Assembly: GCA_019358835.1 (NCBI GenBank)
Contig: JAHHIH010000003.1
Span: 310,001 to 374,000, forward strand
Direction of reading: 5' to 3'
Length of the DNA stretch: 64,000 nucleotides
DNA from: Tildeniella torsiva UHER 1998/13D
GTDB lineage: Bacteria > Cyanobacteriota > Cyanobacteriia > Phormidesmidales > Phormidesmidaceae
Below are positions 17,449 to 27,227 of the stretch, piece by piece (the first letter of the stretch is position 1; every line of letters starts with the position of its first letter). The notes beneath the pieces were generated by a model. The model was not told the DNA's origin. It ran no database searches and worked only from the letters and a program-made list of their open reading frames with translations. The position numbers were made by a program, and so were the translations under genes.

Positions 17449-18168
17449 CTACGCTGGATCTTCCAAATAGCCTTCAAAAATCTGAACGTAGATTTTAGTA
17501 TTCGGCTCAGTGATGCTGTCCCAAATGTCGTGGGAGTCGAACACAACGTTATAGATTGGCATAGGATCACCTACTCCATCACCAGTCGGGAAATAGTAGT
17601 TGTAAGCGCCCTCGTAGACCTCATCGACGACACCTTTTTTGGTGCGTAGATATCCGGGCAACTTGCAATGGTCAACGGGGGGTGGATTTTTAACCGTGAC
17701 AACATCGCCCACCTTAAACTTAGGCTGAACCTCTACGTCACAGGCGGGGGAGTCACCCAACCTCAGGTACTCAATAACCTGATCGTCGATCGCGGGTTCA
17801 CCACCGCTGGGCAACGGAGCCAGCAGATTCGCCAGGTAAGCGTCTGTCTTTGATTTCAACTCTTCTTCAGTCACATAGCCTGACTCTACAAAAAAGCCCG
17901 AAATCCCCCCCAGCCACTTCTCGTAGTATCGATACTTAAAATAGTCGAAGGGGTTCATTCCCTCTGCCCCCTGGCGAAGATGTCCCCAGGTCCAGAAGCT
18001 GCTGAACTTGGTGGGTACAGATTTCACCGCTTCTAGGTGATTGCTCAGCGCCATCATGGCTACGTGAATGCCGAAGATGCGCTCTTCCCAAGGCTGCACA
18101 AAAACTTTCTTCTCAAAGCTAGAGGGCTCAAGCCCCTCAATGCCACCAATGTAATGCTGTAGCTTCAT
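17449..18168 (-). CDS. nthB: Nitrile hydratase beta subunit
   Basis: The 239-residue product has both beta-subunit halves. The N-terminal helical part contains KVFVQPWEERIFGIHVAM and YYEKWLGGI. The C-terminal SH3-like barrel contains KFKVGDVVTVKN, LPGYLRTKKGVVDEVYEG and YNVVFDSHDIW. It pairs with the alpha subunit and contributes arginines to the active site. Its gene precedes alpha, the order common in cobalt-type operons. The spacing to alpha is 38 bp. Confidence 0.93.
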   Translation of the reverse strand: MKLQHYIGGIEGLEPSSFEKKVFVQPWEERIFGIHVAMMALSNHLEAVKSVPTKFSSFWTWGHLRQGAEGMNPFDYFKYRYYEKWLGGISGFFVESGYVTEEELKSKTDAYLANLLAPLPSGGEPAIDDQVIEYLRLGDSPACDVEVQPKFKVGDVVTVKNPPPVDHCKLPGYLRTKKGVVDEVYEGAYNYYFPTGDGVGDPMPIYNVVFDSHDIWDSITEPNTKIYVQIFEGYLEDPA

Positions 18169-18221
18169 CTCGCTAATCCTACGAAAATGTTCACGATAGA
18201 GTCACCCCTCAGTTCAATAAC

Positions 18222-18740
18222 CTAGACGCGAGTTTGATCTCTGACCTGGGCTAGTTCACTGGTTGTCATGGCATCGCCCCAAAGCTCAGAAAGGTAGCCG
18301 AAAAGCCCACCCAAAATCATGGCGGCGGCGGCCACTATGCCCGGATTGGTGATACCAGCGGTAGTGATCGGCACCCCTGTGGCCACAGTCGTTCCCACCG
18401 TGGAAGCAAAGCCCCATACGATCGCAGGAATAGCGGTCAACAAAGGAATTTTTGAGGCCTGAACCATGGCGGCGCTGCCCAGGCCTACACAGATTGCGGC
18501 AATAAATGGATTTCCACCCAGGGCGGTGATGGCCAGCAGCGTGAGCGAGGCAATTACAATGCCAGTTAGGTTAGAGGCAATACTTTGTTTTAGCCCCGAT
18601 GACTTTCCTCCCAGAATAAAGAATGATGCCCAGGCAATAAACGTCACCCAAACGGGCACAAGAATGATGGTTGCCGTAAGATAAGTATCTATGGCCCCCA
18701 ATGCACCAATGCTGACACTATACGCGTCTAATTTCTTCAT
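18222..18740 (-). CDS. DUF1097 membrane protein
   Basis: The 172-residue protein has about five hydrophobic segments and resembles the DUF1097 family (YcdZ-like), with WVTFIAWASFFILGGKSSGL near the start and the repeated small-residue helices GIVIASLTLLAITALGG and PAIVWGFASTVGTTV. The function is unknown. It lies between the CobW GTPase and the NHase beta gene on the same strand with short gaps (30 and 53 bp), which suggests a role in nitrile, amide or metal handling. Confidence 0.75.
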   Translation of the reverse strand: MKKLDAYSVSIGALGAIDTYLTATIILVPVWVTFIAWASFFILGGKSSGLKQSIASNLTGIVIASLTLLAITALGGNPFIAAICVGLGSAAMVQASKIPLLTAIPAIVWGFASTVGTTVATGVPITTAGITNPGIVAAAAMILGGLFGYLSELWGDAMTTSELAQVRDQTRV

Positions 18741-18770
18741 GGAACGACCTTTTTCTAGCTGTTTAATGAA

Positions 18771-19748
18771 CTACGCAAGACAGGATTCAAAGCCTTCCTT
18801 AAGACCCATCTCAGACAAATTGCGACCGATGAACACCAACTCATTTCGACGCAATTCATCTTTCTGCCAAATTCGACCTGGCCTACCATCTAGCAGCATG
18901 TGAACCCCTTGGAAAACAAATCGCCTATCTTCCGAATCAATGTCAAGAATGCCTTTCATCCGAAAAATATCTGCTCCTCTATCTTGTAAAAGCTGGTAGA
19001 TCCAGCGATTAAACTTTTCGCCATCGACACTACCCGTTTCGACAATAGAGATAGAGAAAACAGACTCGTCATGCTCATGGGCCTCTTCGTCGAGAAAATC
19101 TGGATCGATATGCAGAGCCTGTTTGAGGTCAAAGGCCTTGATGCCCAAAACAGAATCCATTGCAATGTCGCTATTCTGGGTTCGATAGACTTTGGCGAAG
19201 CCCGTCATGCCGCGCACCCGTTGCTCTAGTTCATCTAACACAGTAGGCGACACTAAATCGGTTTTATTGAGCAAGATGACATCGGCAAAGGCGATCTGCT
19301 CCTGAGCCTCGGCACTGTCCCAGTGCTCCCAGATGTGCTTTGAGTCAACGATAGTAATTACAGCATCTAGCTGGGCTTTAGTCTGCATGGTCTCGTCGGC
19401 AAAAAAGGATTGAATAACCGGTGCTGGGTCTGCCAAACCAGTTGTCTCAATAACCACGTGATCAAACTTATCTTGCTTCTTCATTAGGTTGTCAAAGATG
19501 CGCACTAGGTCACCTCTGACCGTGCAGCAAATACAGCCATTGTTCATCTCTAAGATTTCTTCGTCAGCATCAATGACGAGCTGGCCATCAATGCCTACCT
19601 CGCCAAATTCGTTGACAATAACGGCGATTCTCTTGCCGTGCTCTTGGGTGAGCATATGGTTGAGCAAGGTTGTCTTCCCTGACCCCAGGTACCCAGTAAT
19701 GACGCTCACCGGAATTGGATTTAAAGCGTTGAGGCCCATATTTTTCAA
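18771..19748 (-). CDS. CobW/COG0523-family metallochaperone GTPase
   Basis: Visible motifs are the P-loop GYLGSGKTTLL, the metal-binding GCICC (CxCC) motif, the G3-like ETTGLADP and the base-specificity motif LNKTDL. A His/acid-rich stretch (DEEAHEHDES) before the C-terminal CobW_C domain could bind metal. COG0523 proteins insert or supply metals, and some are nitrile hydratase activators. As the first gene of this cluster it probably loads cobalt into the alpha subunit (inference). The start MKNMGLN is followed by an alternative ATG three codons on. Confidence 0.9.
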   Translation of the reverse strand: MKNMGLNALNPIPVSVITGYLGSGKTTLLNHMLTQEHGKRIAVIVNEFGEVGIDGQLVIDADEEILEMNNGCICCTVRGDLVRIFDNLMKKQDKFDHVVIETTGLADPAPVIQSFFADETMQTKAQLDAVITIVDSKHIWEHWDSAEAQEQIAFADVILLNKTDLVSPTVLDELEQRVRGMTGFAKVYRTQNSDIAMDSVLGIKAFDLKQALHIDPDFLDEEAHEHDESVFSISIVETGSVDGEKFNRWIYQLLQDRGADIFRMKGILDIDSEDRRFVFQGVHMLLDGRPGRIWQKDELRRNELVFIGRNLSEMGLKEGFESCLA

Positions 19749-21014
19749 AAAACAAGTACTTTCAGTTCTGCAAACTCTACCAATTCAAAAAACTCTATCA
19801 AGCCGCACTGCAATGAAGCCAACCTATCTTCAGAACCTCAAATCTTCCCAAAATGCGCTCACAGGATTAACCTTTTAGCCACAAGTCCGATGCCTACAAA
19901 ACCATGGCAAACAAAGTGGCTTGAAGGATTGCCCTCAAGAACTAAAATTGAGAAATCTTTCAGGAGTCTCAGCCAGGTAGTTTTCGCGACGCAGTGTGAA
20001 AACCTCAGCTATAGACGCTTACCGCCAAAATCTAAGAAAGCCTAGTCGATAAAACGCTAAAAAAGCAAATTAATCAAGCCTTTGCCTTAAGAGATGTTGC
20101 CATTTGAAACCCATATCAAGCTACGCCTCCTCTTAAAGAGCAGATATATCGAAGGGGCAAAAAACTCCTGCGCTCGTCACGCTGGGGGTTCAACTGAAGA
20201 CCAGCTCAAGCTAGTTGTTATGACAACTCATCCTAGTGGGGGGCATAAGGAATCGTTGTATCATCCGAGACATTCTTGCTGTTCTCCAGGGAGGGTTGGT
20301 GTAAGGACAGCGGCTCAAGCAGCAAAGCCAAGGGACACACCAGCCGTTAAGTTCAGCGTGGCCCTAGGGCATGTCATCCAATCGGGAAACTGGGAAATGG
20401 TGTTTCGACGTAGCCACTAGAATTCAGCACCAGTTTACCCAGGCTCGGTTGCCCCACAGTTTTTCGTCAGTAGCTGGTCACTTCACCTTGGGTTTTGGCA
20501 TTGCCTGCTGCGTACCCCTGGAATAGAATTTGCCCACTGATAACTCATGCCCCCCGGTCTGAGCATATTTAAGTGTCATTACTTATCCTTGCTGATGATG
20601 AATGCATTAAATAAAGCTGCAAATAGACTTTGCACCAGTCATCAAGAAAACGAAATTATTATGCGTTGATTGTCATTGGGTTAAAAATAAATTATGGCGA
20701 CCTTTTTTCTTTAAGCATGGGTTAAATTATCCTTGAAAATTTTACTGCTGGAAACGGCGACACATAGATCAAATATCTGAAAACGCTATCCTGAAGGGCA
20801 TTTTCTTGCCAATCGAAGATTTTTAGATCGGTTTTAGGTCAAAGTCAAGGGCTCAACTTGCCGTTGATTTATTAACCAATAAGCCCCTTAAATTTAATCA
20901 TTAGCCTAAGCATTTGTGCGATTATTCTCGGTGACATTAGGGTAATAACTGGCTGCTGAGCAAGAGTCTTTGCGGCAGATTTTTGCGCCTAGTTGAGAGC
21001 CCTGAACGATTAAT
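19749..21014. other. 1.27-kb intergenic region, AT-rich right half
   Basis: No convincing gene is present; an open frame at 20094-20420 has no family-like features. The 20150-20420 part is GC-richer and has several short self-complementary pieces (for example GGTTGGTGTAAGG and ACACACCAGCC), so a decayed element or an unrecognised RNA is possible. The 20560-20930 part is AT-rich. The promoter of the giant phosphoesterase should lie in its right end. Confidence 0.5.
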
Positions 21015-21032
21015 TTGGAGAATTTTCAACCT

Positions 21033-24000
21033 ATGGCTTTTGATACAAGCCAGCCCTCTCAGGTAAGCGGGCTGAATGGCTACACGGTTGATCCGCTGAT
21101 CACCATTGGCGACGCAATCAATGAGTATATTGCTCCCGGTATTCCCGATGGGATGGGGGCGATCGCCCTTAACGAAAACACCGTCCGGCTGTTTGTTAAT
21201 CACGAGCTGAGCAATACCGTTGGCTACGCCTACACCCTGGAAAGCGGCGCTGAGCTGGTTGGGTCACGGGTTAGCTACTTCGACATCGACACCACCACCC
21301 GCACCGTTGTGGATGCCGGGCTGGCTTACAACACCATTTACAACCGCGCTGGCGAGATCGTAGACGACGCCACCGACCTAGAGTTTGAAGGCATTAACCG
21401 TCTTTGTTCTGCTCAGCTAATCAACGCTAACCAGTTTGGTGACGGCAATGGGTTAGCCGATGCCATCTTCTTTACCGGCGAAGAAACCGGGGGCGGCAGT
21501 GAATTTGCCCTGGATGTGGCCACTGGCGAACTCTGGGCCGTGCCCTGGCTAGGCCGCGCCGCCTGGGAAAACGTGGCCGAACTCAACACCGGCACCACCG
21601 ACAAAGTGGCCCTGCTGATCGGCGACGATCGCGAAGCCGCCCCCCTACTGCTCTACGTGGGAGAGAAAAATGCGGCTGGCGACGGCAGCTTTCTCGATCG
21701 CAACGGTCTGGCCCAGGGCAAGCTTTACGCCTGGGCACCCGACAGCGGCGTAGACTCTCCCGACGATGAGGATACCGCCCCTGACCCCACCGGGTTCAAC
21801 GGCACCGGCAACAGCCAGGCAGGCCGCTGGGTGGAACTGGACTACTACCGCCCCGACCTGGCCAGCGCCGATGGCGCTACCGGCTACGATGCCCAGGGCT
21901 TTGCCACCCAGGCCCAGCAAGATTCCCTCGCTTATGACGTAGCTGGGGCCTTCCAGTTCTCTCGGCCTGAGGATGTTGCCACCAATCCCACAGACGGCAC
22001 CCAGGCTGTGCTGGCTTCCACCGGTCGCGGCTCTCGCTTTCCCGAAGATAACTGGGGCACCACCTACAAGATTGATGTTGAGTTCAGCGAGTCGGGTAAT
22101 CCGCTGACCGCTCAGCTCGACATTCTCTACGCGGGTGACGATGCGGGCAACGGCCAGTTCGCCGGGCCTGACTTTGGCCTGCGCAGCCCCGACAACCTCG
22201 ACTGGTCGGCAGACGGCAACATCTACATTCAAGAAGACCGCTCTACCGAGGTTGATCCTTTCGGCGGCGCTTCGGGTGAAGAAGCTTCGATCTGGAAGCT
22301 CGACCCCAACTCTGGTGACCTCACTCGCATTGCCCAGATCAACCGCACCACAGGCGTGCCCGATGGCCAGACCGACACGGCGATCGGCGATATCGGCAAC
22401 TGGGAATCCTCTGGCATTATCGATGTCTCCACGCTGTTTGGTGAAGACCCCGGCGAACTGTTTTTGTTCAATACCCAGTCGCACAGCCTGCGGGGCGGCA
22501 TCATCGACGAGGCTGGTTTAGTGCAGGGCGGCCAGATTTCCTTCCTGTCTGACCCCGCTGAGATCACCGGCTTTGCGTCGCTACCCGCCGACACCTTTGC
22601 CGAAGGCCCGGATGCTGGCGGCAATGATGGCACTGGCCTGCCTGTTTCGGGCAATGGTCGCACTGGCCCCTTCGACGGCCAACCGATTCAGGGCTTTAGC
22701 GGTGTGCAGTTTGCCCCCGGCGGCGATGGCTCTACTTTCTGGTTCCTCTCGGACAATGGCTTTGGTGCCCAGACCAACAGCGCCGACTACCTGCTGCGGC
22801 TGTATCAGGCTGACCCCAGCCTGGCCGGTTCTGAGGGCGGTGACGGCAGCGTTGAGATTCAGGGCTTTGTGCAGCTCAGCGATCCCAACAACCTGATTCC
22901 CTTCGACATAGTGAATGAGGGTACTGCCGAACGTTTGCTCACCGGGGCTGACTTCGATGTGGAATCGTTTGTGATCGACGGCAACGGCGAGATCTGGATT
23001 GGCGATGAGTTTGGCCCCTACCTGCTGCACTTTAGCGCCGAGGGCGTGCTGCTGGATGCGCCGATTGCCACCCCTAACGTCACCACCCTGAACACCCTCA
23101 ACGGCCAAGAGCCACTGGTGATTGGCCACCGGGGCGCGAGTGGTGAGCTGCCGGAGCATACGCTGGAGGCCTATAGTTTGGCGATCGCCCGTGGGGCCGA
23201 CTTCATTGAGCCCGACCTGGTAGCTACCAAAGACGGCGTGCTGATCGCTCGCCACGAGCCCATTCTGGGGGGCACCACCGATGTGGCCAGCCGCCCCGAG
23301 TTTGCCGATCGCAAGCGCAGCGGCACCATTGACGGTGTTCTGTACGAAAACGAATTCTTTGCCTCTGACTTCACCCTGGCCGAAATCAAGACCCTGCGGG
23401 CGATCATGCCCCAGGGCTACCGTACCGACGCCTTCGATGGTGTGTTCCAGATCCCGACCTTTGAAGAGGTGATCAACCTGGTTAAGCAGGCCGAGCTAGA
23501 CACGGGCAAAAAAATCGGCATCTACCCCGAAACCAAGCACCCCACCTACCACGATGACCTGGGTCTGTCGCTGGAAGAGCCGCTGCTGGCCACCTTGGAA
23601 GCCACTGGCTTCACCGACCCCAGCCGCATCTTCATTCAGTCCTTTGAGGTGGCGAACCTGAAGGAGCTGAACACCAAGACCGACATTCCCCTGGTGCAGC
23701 TGCTGGATGCCTACGATGTAGCGCTGGATGGGTCGCTGATCTACCAGGATGCCAACGCCCGCCCCTACGACTTTGCGGTCAATGGCGACACCCGCACCTA
23801 CGGCGACCTGCAAACGGCAGAGGGTTTGGCCGAAATTGCCACCTACGCCGACGGCATTGGCCCCTGGAAGCGAATGATTGTTTCCGTCGAGGGCGTTGAT
23901 GCAGACGGAGACGGTAACGCTGACGATGTGAACGGTGACGGCGCAGTCAACGACGCCGACAAAACGACCACTGCCCCCTCCACACTGATTCCCGATGCCC

Positions 24001-26399
24001 ACGAGGCGGGGCTATTTGTCCATGCCTACACCTTCCGCAACGAGGGGCGCTTTCTGGCCGCTGACTACCAGGGCAACCCCAACAAGGAATACGAGCAGTT
24101 CATCAACCTGGGGGTGGATGGCTACTTCACCGACTTCCCCGGCACGGGTGACCTGGTGCGCGATCAAATTACCAGTGACTTCGTCCGCTCTCCCCAAAAC
24201 CCCGAGGTGCAGGCCACCACGGAGTTCGACACGCTGACCGGCGACGCTCCCATCGTGATTGGCCACCGGGGCGCATCCGGTGAGCGGCCTGAGCACACCC
24301 TGGAGGCGTATAAGCTGGCGATCGCCCAGGGGGCAGACTTCATCGAGCCTGACCTGGTGGTGACCAAAGACGGCGTGCTGATCGCCCGCCACGAGCCCAT
24401 GCTAGGGGTGGTGGCGCTGAATCCTGATGGCACCATCCAGCTAGACGCCAGCGGCAACCCGGTGCTTAACACCACCGACACCAGCACCGATGTCTACCTG
24501 CGCGCAGAGTTTGCCGATCGCCTAACGGTGAAAAACCTGGACGGTGTGCTGCGGGGCGGCTGGTTTGCCGAAGACTTTACCCTGGCCGAGGTCAAGCAGC
24601 TCAACGCCATTGAGCGGCTGCCGGCCATCCGAGGTACTGAATTCGACAACGACGGCCTGAAGGTGCCTACCCTGGGGGAGGTGATTGACCTGGTGCAGGA
24701 GATCGAGGCCGAAACCGGTCGCCAGATCGGCATCTACCCCGAAACCAAGCACCCCACCTTCTTTGAGCAGCAGGGCTTTAACACCAGCGAAATTCTGGTG
24801 GAAACCCTGGTGGCAGAAGGCTTCACCGATCCCAGCCGCGTCTTCATTCAGTCCTTCGAGGTGGCGAACCTGAAGGCGTTGAACGACACCCTCATGCCCG
24901 CCGCTAGCATCGACATTCCCCTGGTGCAGCTGTTTGGCGGCTCAGGTCAGCCCTACGACTTTGTGGTGGCTGGCGATGTTCGTACCTACACCGACCTGTC
25001 GACCCCGGATGGACTGGCGGAAATCGCCACCTATGCTGAAGGCATTGGCCCCAACAAGCAGCGCATTGTGCCGCTGTCCACCGTGGATGCTAATGGTGAC
25101 GGCCAGCCCGACGACCTGAATGGCGATGGGGCAATTAGCGATGGCGATCGCGTCACCGGCACCCCCACCACCCTGATTGCCGACGCCCACGACGCTGGGT
25201 TGCTGGTGCACCTTTATACCCTGCGCAATGAGAGCTTCTTCCTGCCCGACAGCTACGAGGGCGACCCCCTCAACGAATATGAGCAGTTCATCGAGCTAGG
25301 GGTAGACGGCTTCTTCACCGACTTCCCTGGTACTGGGTTTACCGCCCGCAGCACTTTCATCGAAGCGCCTACGGTGGCTAACCTGAATCGCTCCCAGGGC
25401 TTTGAAGGCATGGCCTTTAGCCCCGATCGCGCCACCCTCTACCCAATGCTAGAGGGCACCGTCGTCGGTGATCCCGCTGGCTCGCTGCGCATCTACGAAT
25501 TCGATGTGGCTAGCGCTGCCTACGAGGGCCTGGTTGGTCTCTACCAGCTAGAGTCAACCACCCATGCGATCGGCGACTTCACCCCGATCAACGCCAACGA
25601 GTTCCTCGTCATCGAGCGCGACAACAACCAGGGTGAAGCTGCAGCGTTCAAGAAGATCTTCAAGGTCGATTTTTCTGCGGTCAACAGCGAAGGCTTCGTC
25701 AAGAAGGAAGAAGTGGTTGATCTCCTAACCCTGAAGGATCCCAACGATCTCAACGGCGACGGCAGCACCACCTTCGACTTCCCCTTCCAGACCATCGAAG
25801 ATGTGCTGGTGCTCGATGCCGACACCATTCTGGTGGCCAACGACAACAACTACCCCTTCTCGGTGGGGCGTCCGCCTGGTATCGACAACACCGAAATCAT
25901 CGAGATTCAGCTCGATAAGCCGTTGAACCTCGACCCTCGGCTGGGGGTCGAGGGACTATCGAATGGCGCTGTGGCTGAGCTGGTTGACCTCACCGGCTTT
26001 GATGGCGAGGTGGCCGTCAACGTCTCTGTGACTCGCGAAGCCGCTTATGACAACGTGCTTAAGTTCTACGAAACCGATGCCAGCGGAGCCGTAGAAGGTC
26101 TGCTGCCGGGTGAGGCGGGGTATGAAGCGGCTGTGGCTGCCAACTTGCTCGATGCCGATCTGTATGTGGGCAACCTGGTCACCGCCAACACCAGTCTCAC
26201 CTTGGTGGGGGGCACCTACTATGCCCCAGCCCTGCTTATTGGTGGTAGCTCAACCAATCTGGCGACGATCGAAGACGCTGTCCTGGGCAGCGGGCGCGTT
26301 CAGCGGCAGGGCAATGTCTGGAGCTTCGAAGACCATATTGACAACGACTTTAACGATCTCGTTGTGACCCTCAACTCGGTTGAGCCCGTTGTGGCATAG
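21033..26399 (+). CDS. Giant multi-domain phosphoesterase: PhoX-like, phytase-like, two GDPD, DUF4114
   Basis: The 1788-residue protein is modular. Residues 1-490 resemble PhoX/DUF839 phosphatases (VNHELSNTVGYAY, FTGEETGGGSEFAL, SRPEDVATNPTDGTQ, DNLDWSADGNIYI). Residues about 510-685 begin an esterase-like phytase module (GFSGVQFAPGGDGSTFWFLSDNGFG). Two glycerophosphodiester phosphodiesterase domains follow (IGHRGASGELPEHTLEAYSL and IGHRGASGERPEHTLEAYKL), each with an EF-hand/dockerin-like loop such as DADGDGNADDVNGDG. The phytase-like module resumes at GFEGMAFSPDRATLYPMLEG, and a DUF4114 domain closes the protein. There is no N-terminal signal peptide; type I secretion is inferred. I chose the ATG at 21033 over a TTG at 21015 because GGAG precedes it. 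Phosphorus scavenging is likely. Confidence 0.88.
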   Translation: MAFDTSQPSQVSGLNGYTVDPLITIGDAINEYIAPGIPDGMGAIALNENTVRLFVNHELSNTVGYAYTLESGAELVGSRVSYFDIDTTTRTVVDAGLAYNTIYNRAGEIVDDATDLEFEGINRLCSAQLINANQFGDGNGLADAIFFTGEETGGGSEFALDVATGELWAVPWLGRAAWENVAELNTGTTDKVALLIGDDREAAPLLLYVGEKNAAGDGSFLDRNGLAQGKLYAWAPDSGVDSPDDEDTAPDPTGFNGTGNSQAGRWVELDYYRPDLASADGATGYDAQGFATQAQQDSLAYDVAGAFQFSRPEDVATNPTDGTQAVLASTGRGSRFPEDNWGTTYKIDVEFSESGNPLTAQLDILYAGDDAGNGQFAGPDFGLRSPDNLDWSADGNIYIQEDRSTEVDPFGGASGEEASIWKLDPNSGDLTRIAQINRTTGVPDGQTDTAIGDIGNWESSGIIDVSTLFGEDPGELFLFNTQSHSLRGGIIDEAGLVQGGQISFLSDPAEITGFASLPADTFAEGPDAGGNDGTGLPVSGNGRTGPFDGQPIQGFSGVQFAPGGDGSTFWFLSDNGFGAQTNSADYLLRLYQADPSLAGSEGGDGSVEIQGFVQLSDPNNLIPFDIVNEGTAERLLTGADFDVESFVIDGNGEIWIGDEFGPYLLHFSAEGVLLDAPIATPNVTTLNTLNGQEPLVIGHRGASGELPEHTLEAYSLAIARGADFIEPDLVATKDGVLIARHEPILGGTTDVASRPEFADRKRSGTIDGVLYENEFFASDFTLAEIKTLRAIMPQGYRTDAFDGVFQIPTFEEVINLVKQAELDTGKKIGIYPETKHPTYHDDLGLSLEEPLLATLEATGFTDPSRIFIQSFEVANLKELNTKTDIPLVQLLDAYDVALDGSLIYQDANARPYDFAVNGDTRTYGDLQTAEGLAEIATYADGIGPWKRMIVSVEGVDADGDGNADDVNGDGAVNDADKTTTAPSTLIPDAHEAGLFVHAYTFRNEGRFLAADYQGNPNKEYEQFINLGVDGYFTDFPGTGDLVRDQITSDFVRSPQNPEVQATTEFDTLTGDAPIVIGHRGASGERPEHTLEAYKLAIAQGADFIEPDLVVTKDGVLIARHEPMLGVVALNPDGTIQLDASGNPVLNTTDTSTDVYLRAEFADRLTVKNLDGVLRGGWFAEDFTLAEVKQLNAIERLPAIRGTEFDNDGLKVPTLGEVIDLVQEIEAETGRQIGIYPETKHPTFFEQQGFNTSEILVETLVAEGFTDPSRVFIQSFEVANLKALNDTLMPAASIDIPLVQLFGGSGQPYDFVVAGDVRTYTDLSTPDGLAEIATYAEGIGPNKQRIVPLSTVDANGDGQPDDLNGDGAISDGDRVTGTPTTLIADAHDAGLLVHLYTLRNESFFLPDSYEGDPLNEYEQFIELGVDGFFTDFPGTGFTARSTFIEAPTVANLNRSQGFEGMAFSPDRATLYPMLEGTVVGDPAGSLRIYEFDVASAAYEGLVGLYQLESTTHAIGDFTPINANEFLVIERDNNQGEAAAFKKIFKVDFSAVNSEGFVKKEEVVDLLTLKDPNDLNGDGSTTFDFPFQTIEDVLVLDADTILVANDNNYPFSVGRPPGIDNTEIIEIQLDKPLNLDPRLGVEGLSNGAVAELVDLTGFDGEVAVNVSVTREAAYDNVLKFYETDASGAVEGLLPGEAGYEAAVAANLLDADLYVGNLVTANTSLTLVGGTYYAPALLIGGSSTNLATIEDAVLGSGRVQRQGNVWSFEDHIDNDFNDLVVTLNSVEPVVA

Positions 26400-26425
26400 G
26401 TGCTGCTGACGGCCTAAAGCTCAAT

Positions 26426-26463
26426 CCAAAGCCCCTGCACTGAGCCCAGTGCAGGGGCTTTGG
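26426..26463. terminator. 17-bp perfect hairpin between convergent genes
   Basis: CCAAAGCCCCTGCACTG pairs perfectly with CAGTGCAGGGGCTTTGG across an AGCC loop, starting 27 bp after the phosphoesterase stop. The reverse-strand copy serves the convergent pentapeptide gene. It has no long T-run, but its stability supports a bidirectional terminator. Confidence 0.75.
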
Positions 26464-26522
26464 TTGTCAGACAGGTTCATTTCAGGATGCGGCAACTTTC
26501 CTTAGATTCCAGAAATCGAAGC

Positions 26523-27014
26523 CTAGGAGCAGTAAAGGGTGTCGCGCGTATCGCGTTTGGTGACTGGGTTGGTGCCCTGGGCCACAGCGCAGAGCATTTT
26601 GTTCACCTTGGGGTCGAGCAGCACGTCGGTGAAGTCGGCCCCGTCGATGACGGCTTCGCGAAAGTCGGTGTCAAAGGCGTAGGCCCCTTCGAGAATGGCG
26701 TTGGTGAGGTTGGCCTGAAAGAATCGTGCTCCGTCGAGAGTGGCCCCCGACATATCGGCCCCTTCCATATTGGCGCGGGCCAGGGTGGTGTCAAACAGGC
26801 GCACGCCACGCAGGTTGGCGTGGCTCATGTTGGCATCGGCCATATCGGCGCGGGTATAGTCGTTGCCGCGCAGGTCTTGGTTAGACCAGTCGGTGCTTCT
26901 CAGGCTTTGGCGATCGTAGCTGGTGGCTTGGGCAGGGCTGACCCAGCTCAGGCATAAGGCTAGAACCATCAGCGTGGCTACAAATATCCGACACAGGCTG
27001 GATCGACTGACCAT
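26523..27014 (-). CDS. Secreted or lumenal pentapeptide-repeat protein
   Basis: The 163-residue product has a signal peptide (VATLMVLALCLSWVSPAQA) followed by about 17 pentapeptide repeats of the A(D/N)LXX type (ANMSHANLRGVRLFD, ADMSGATLDGARFFQANL). A C-terminal tail has two cysteines (KMLCAVAQG, DTLYCS). Such small proteins in cyanobacteria resemble thylakoid-lumen pentapeptide proteins of unknown function. The ATG at 27014 is preferred over an upstream TTG. Confidence 0.85.
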   Translation of the reverse strand: MVSRSSLCRIFVATLMVLALCLSWVSPAQATSYDRQSLRSTDWSNQDLRGNDYTRADMADANMSHANLRGVRLFDTTLARANMEGADMSGATLDGARFFQANLTNAILEGAYAFDTDFREAVIDGADFTDVLLDPKVNKMLCAVAQGTNPVTKRDTRDTLYCS

Positions 27015-27227
27015 GGCTCCCAATATTTCGCATCAAATCCTACACAGTTGAGTCTACCGGTTGACTCGGGCCAAACCAATCCCCCAGCCTGTAGGTATTC
27101 TGCATTCTGCCAGCGGCAATCTTCTGGAATGTTGCTGCAACTCCTGTAGCTATAGAGCGACGCCTGCGACCTGGTGGTGCTGTGCAGGTCAGCCGTATCA
27201 CCCCTTGCCCCCGGAGAGCATTGCTAT

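Noticed and set aside
20094..20420. Open frame of 108 codons in the long intergenic gap
   Set aside because: No ribosome site, no family-like blocks and a composition unlike neighbouring proteins; treated as chance.
20860..20910. Pho-box-like TTAA motifs before the giant phosphoesterase
   Set aside because: ATTAACCA, CCTTAAAT and TTTAATCA occur but not at the 11-bp spacing of tandem Pho boxes.
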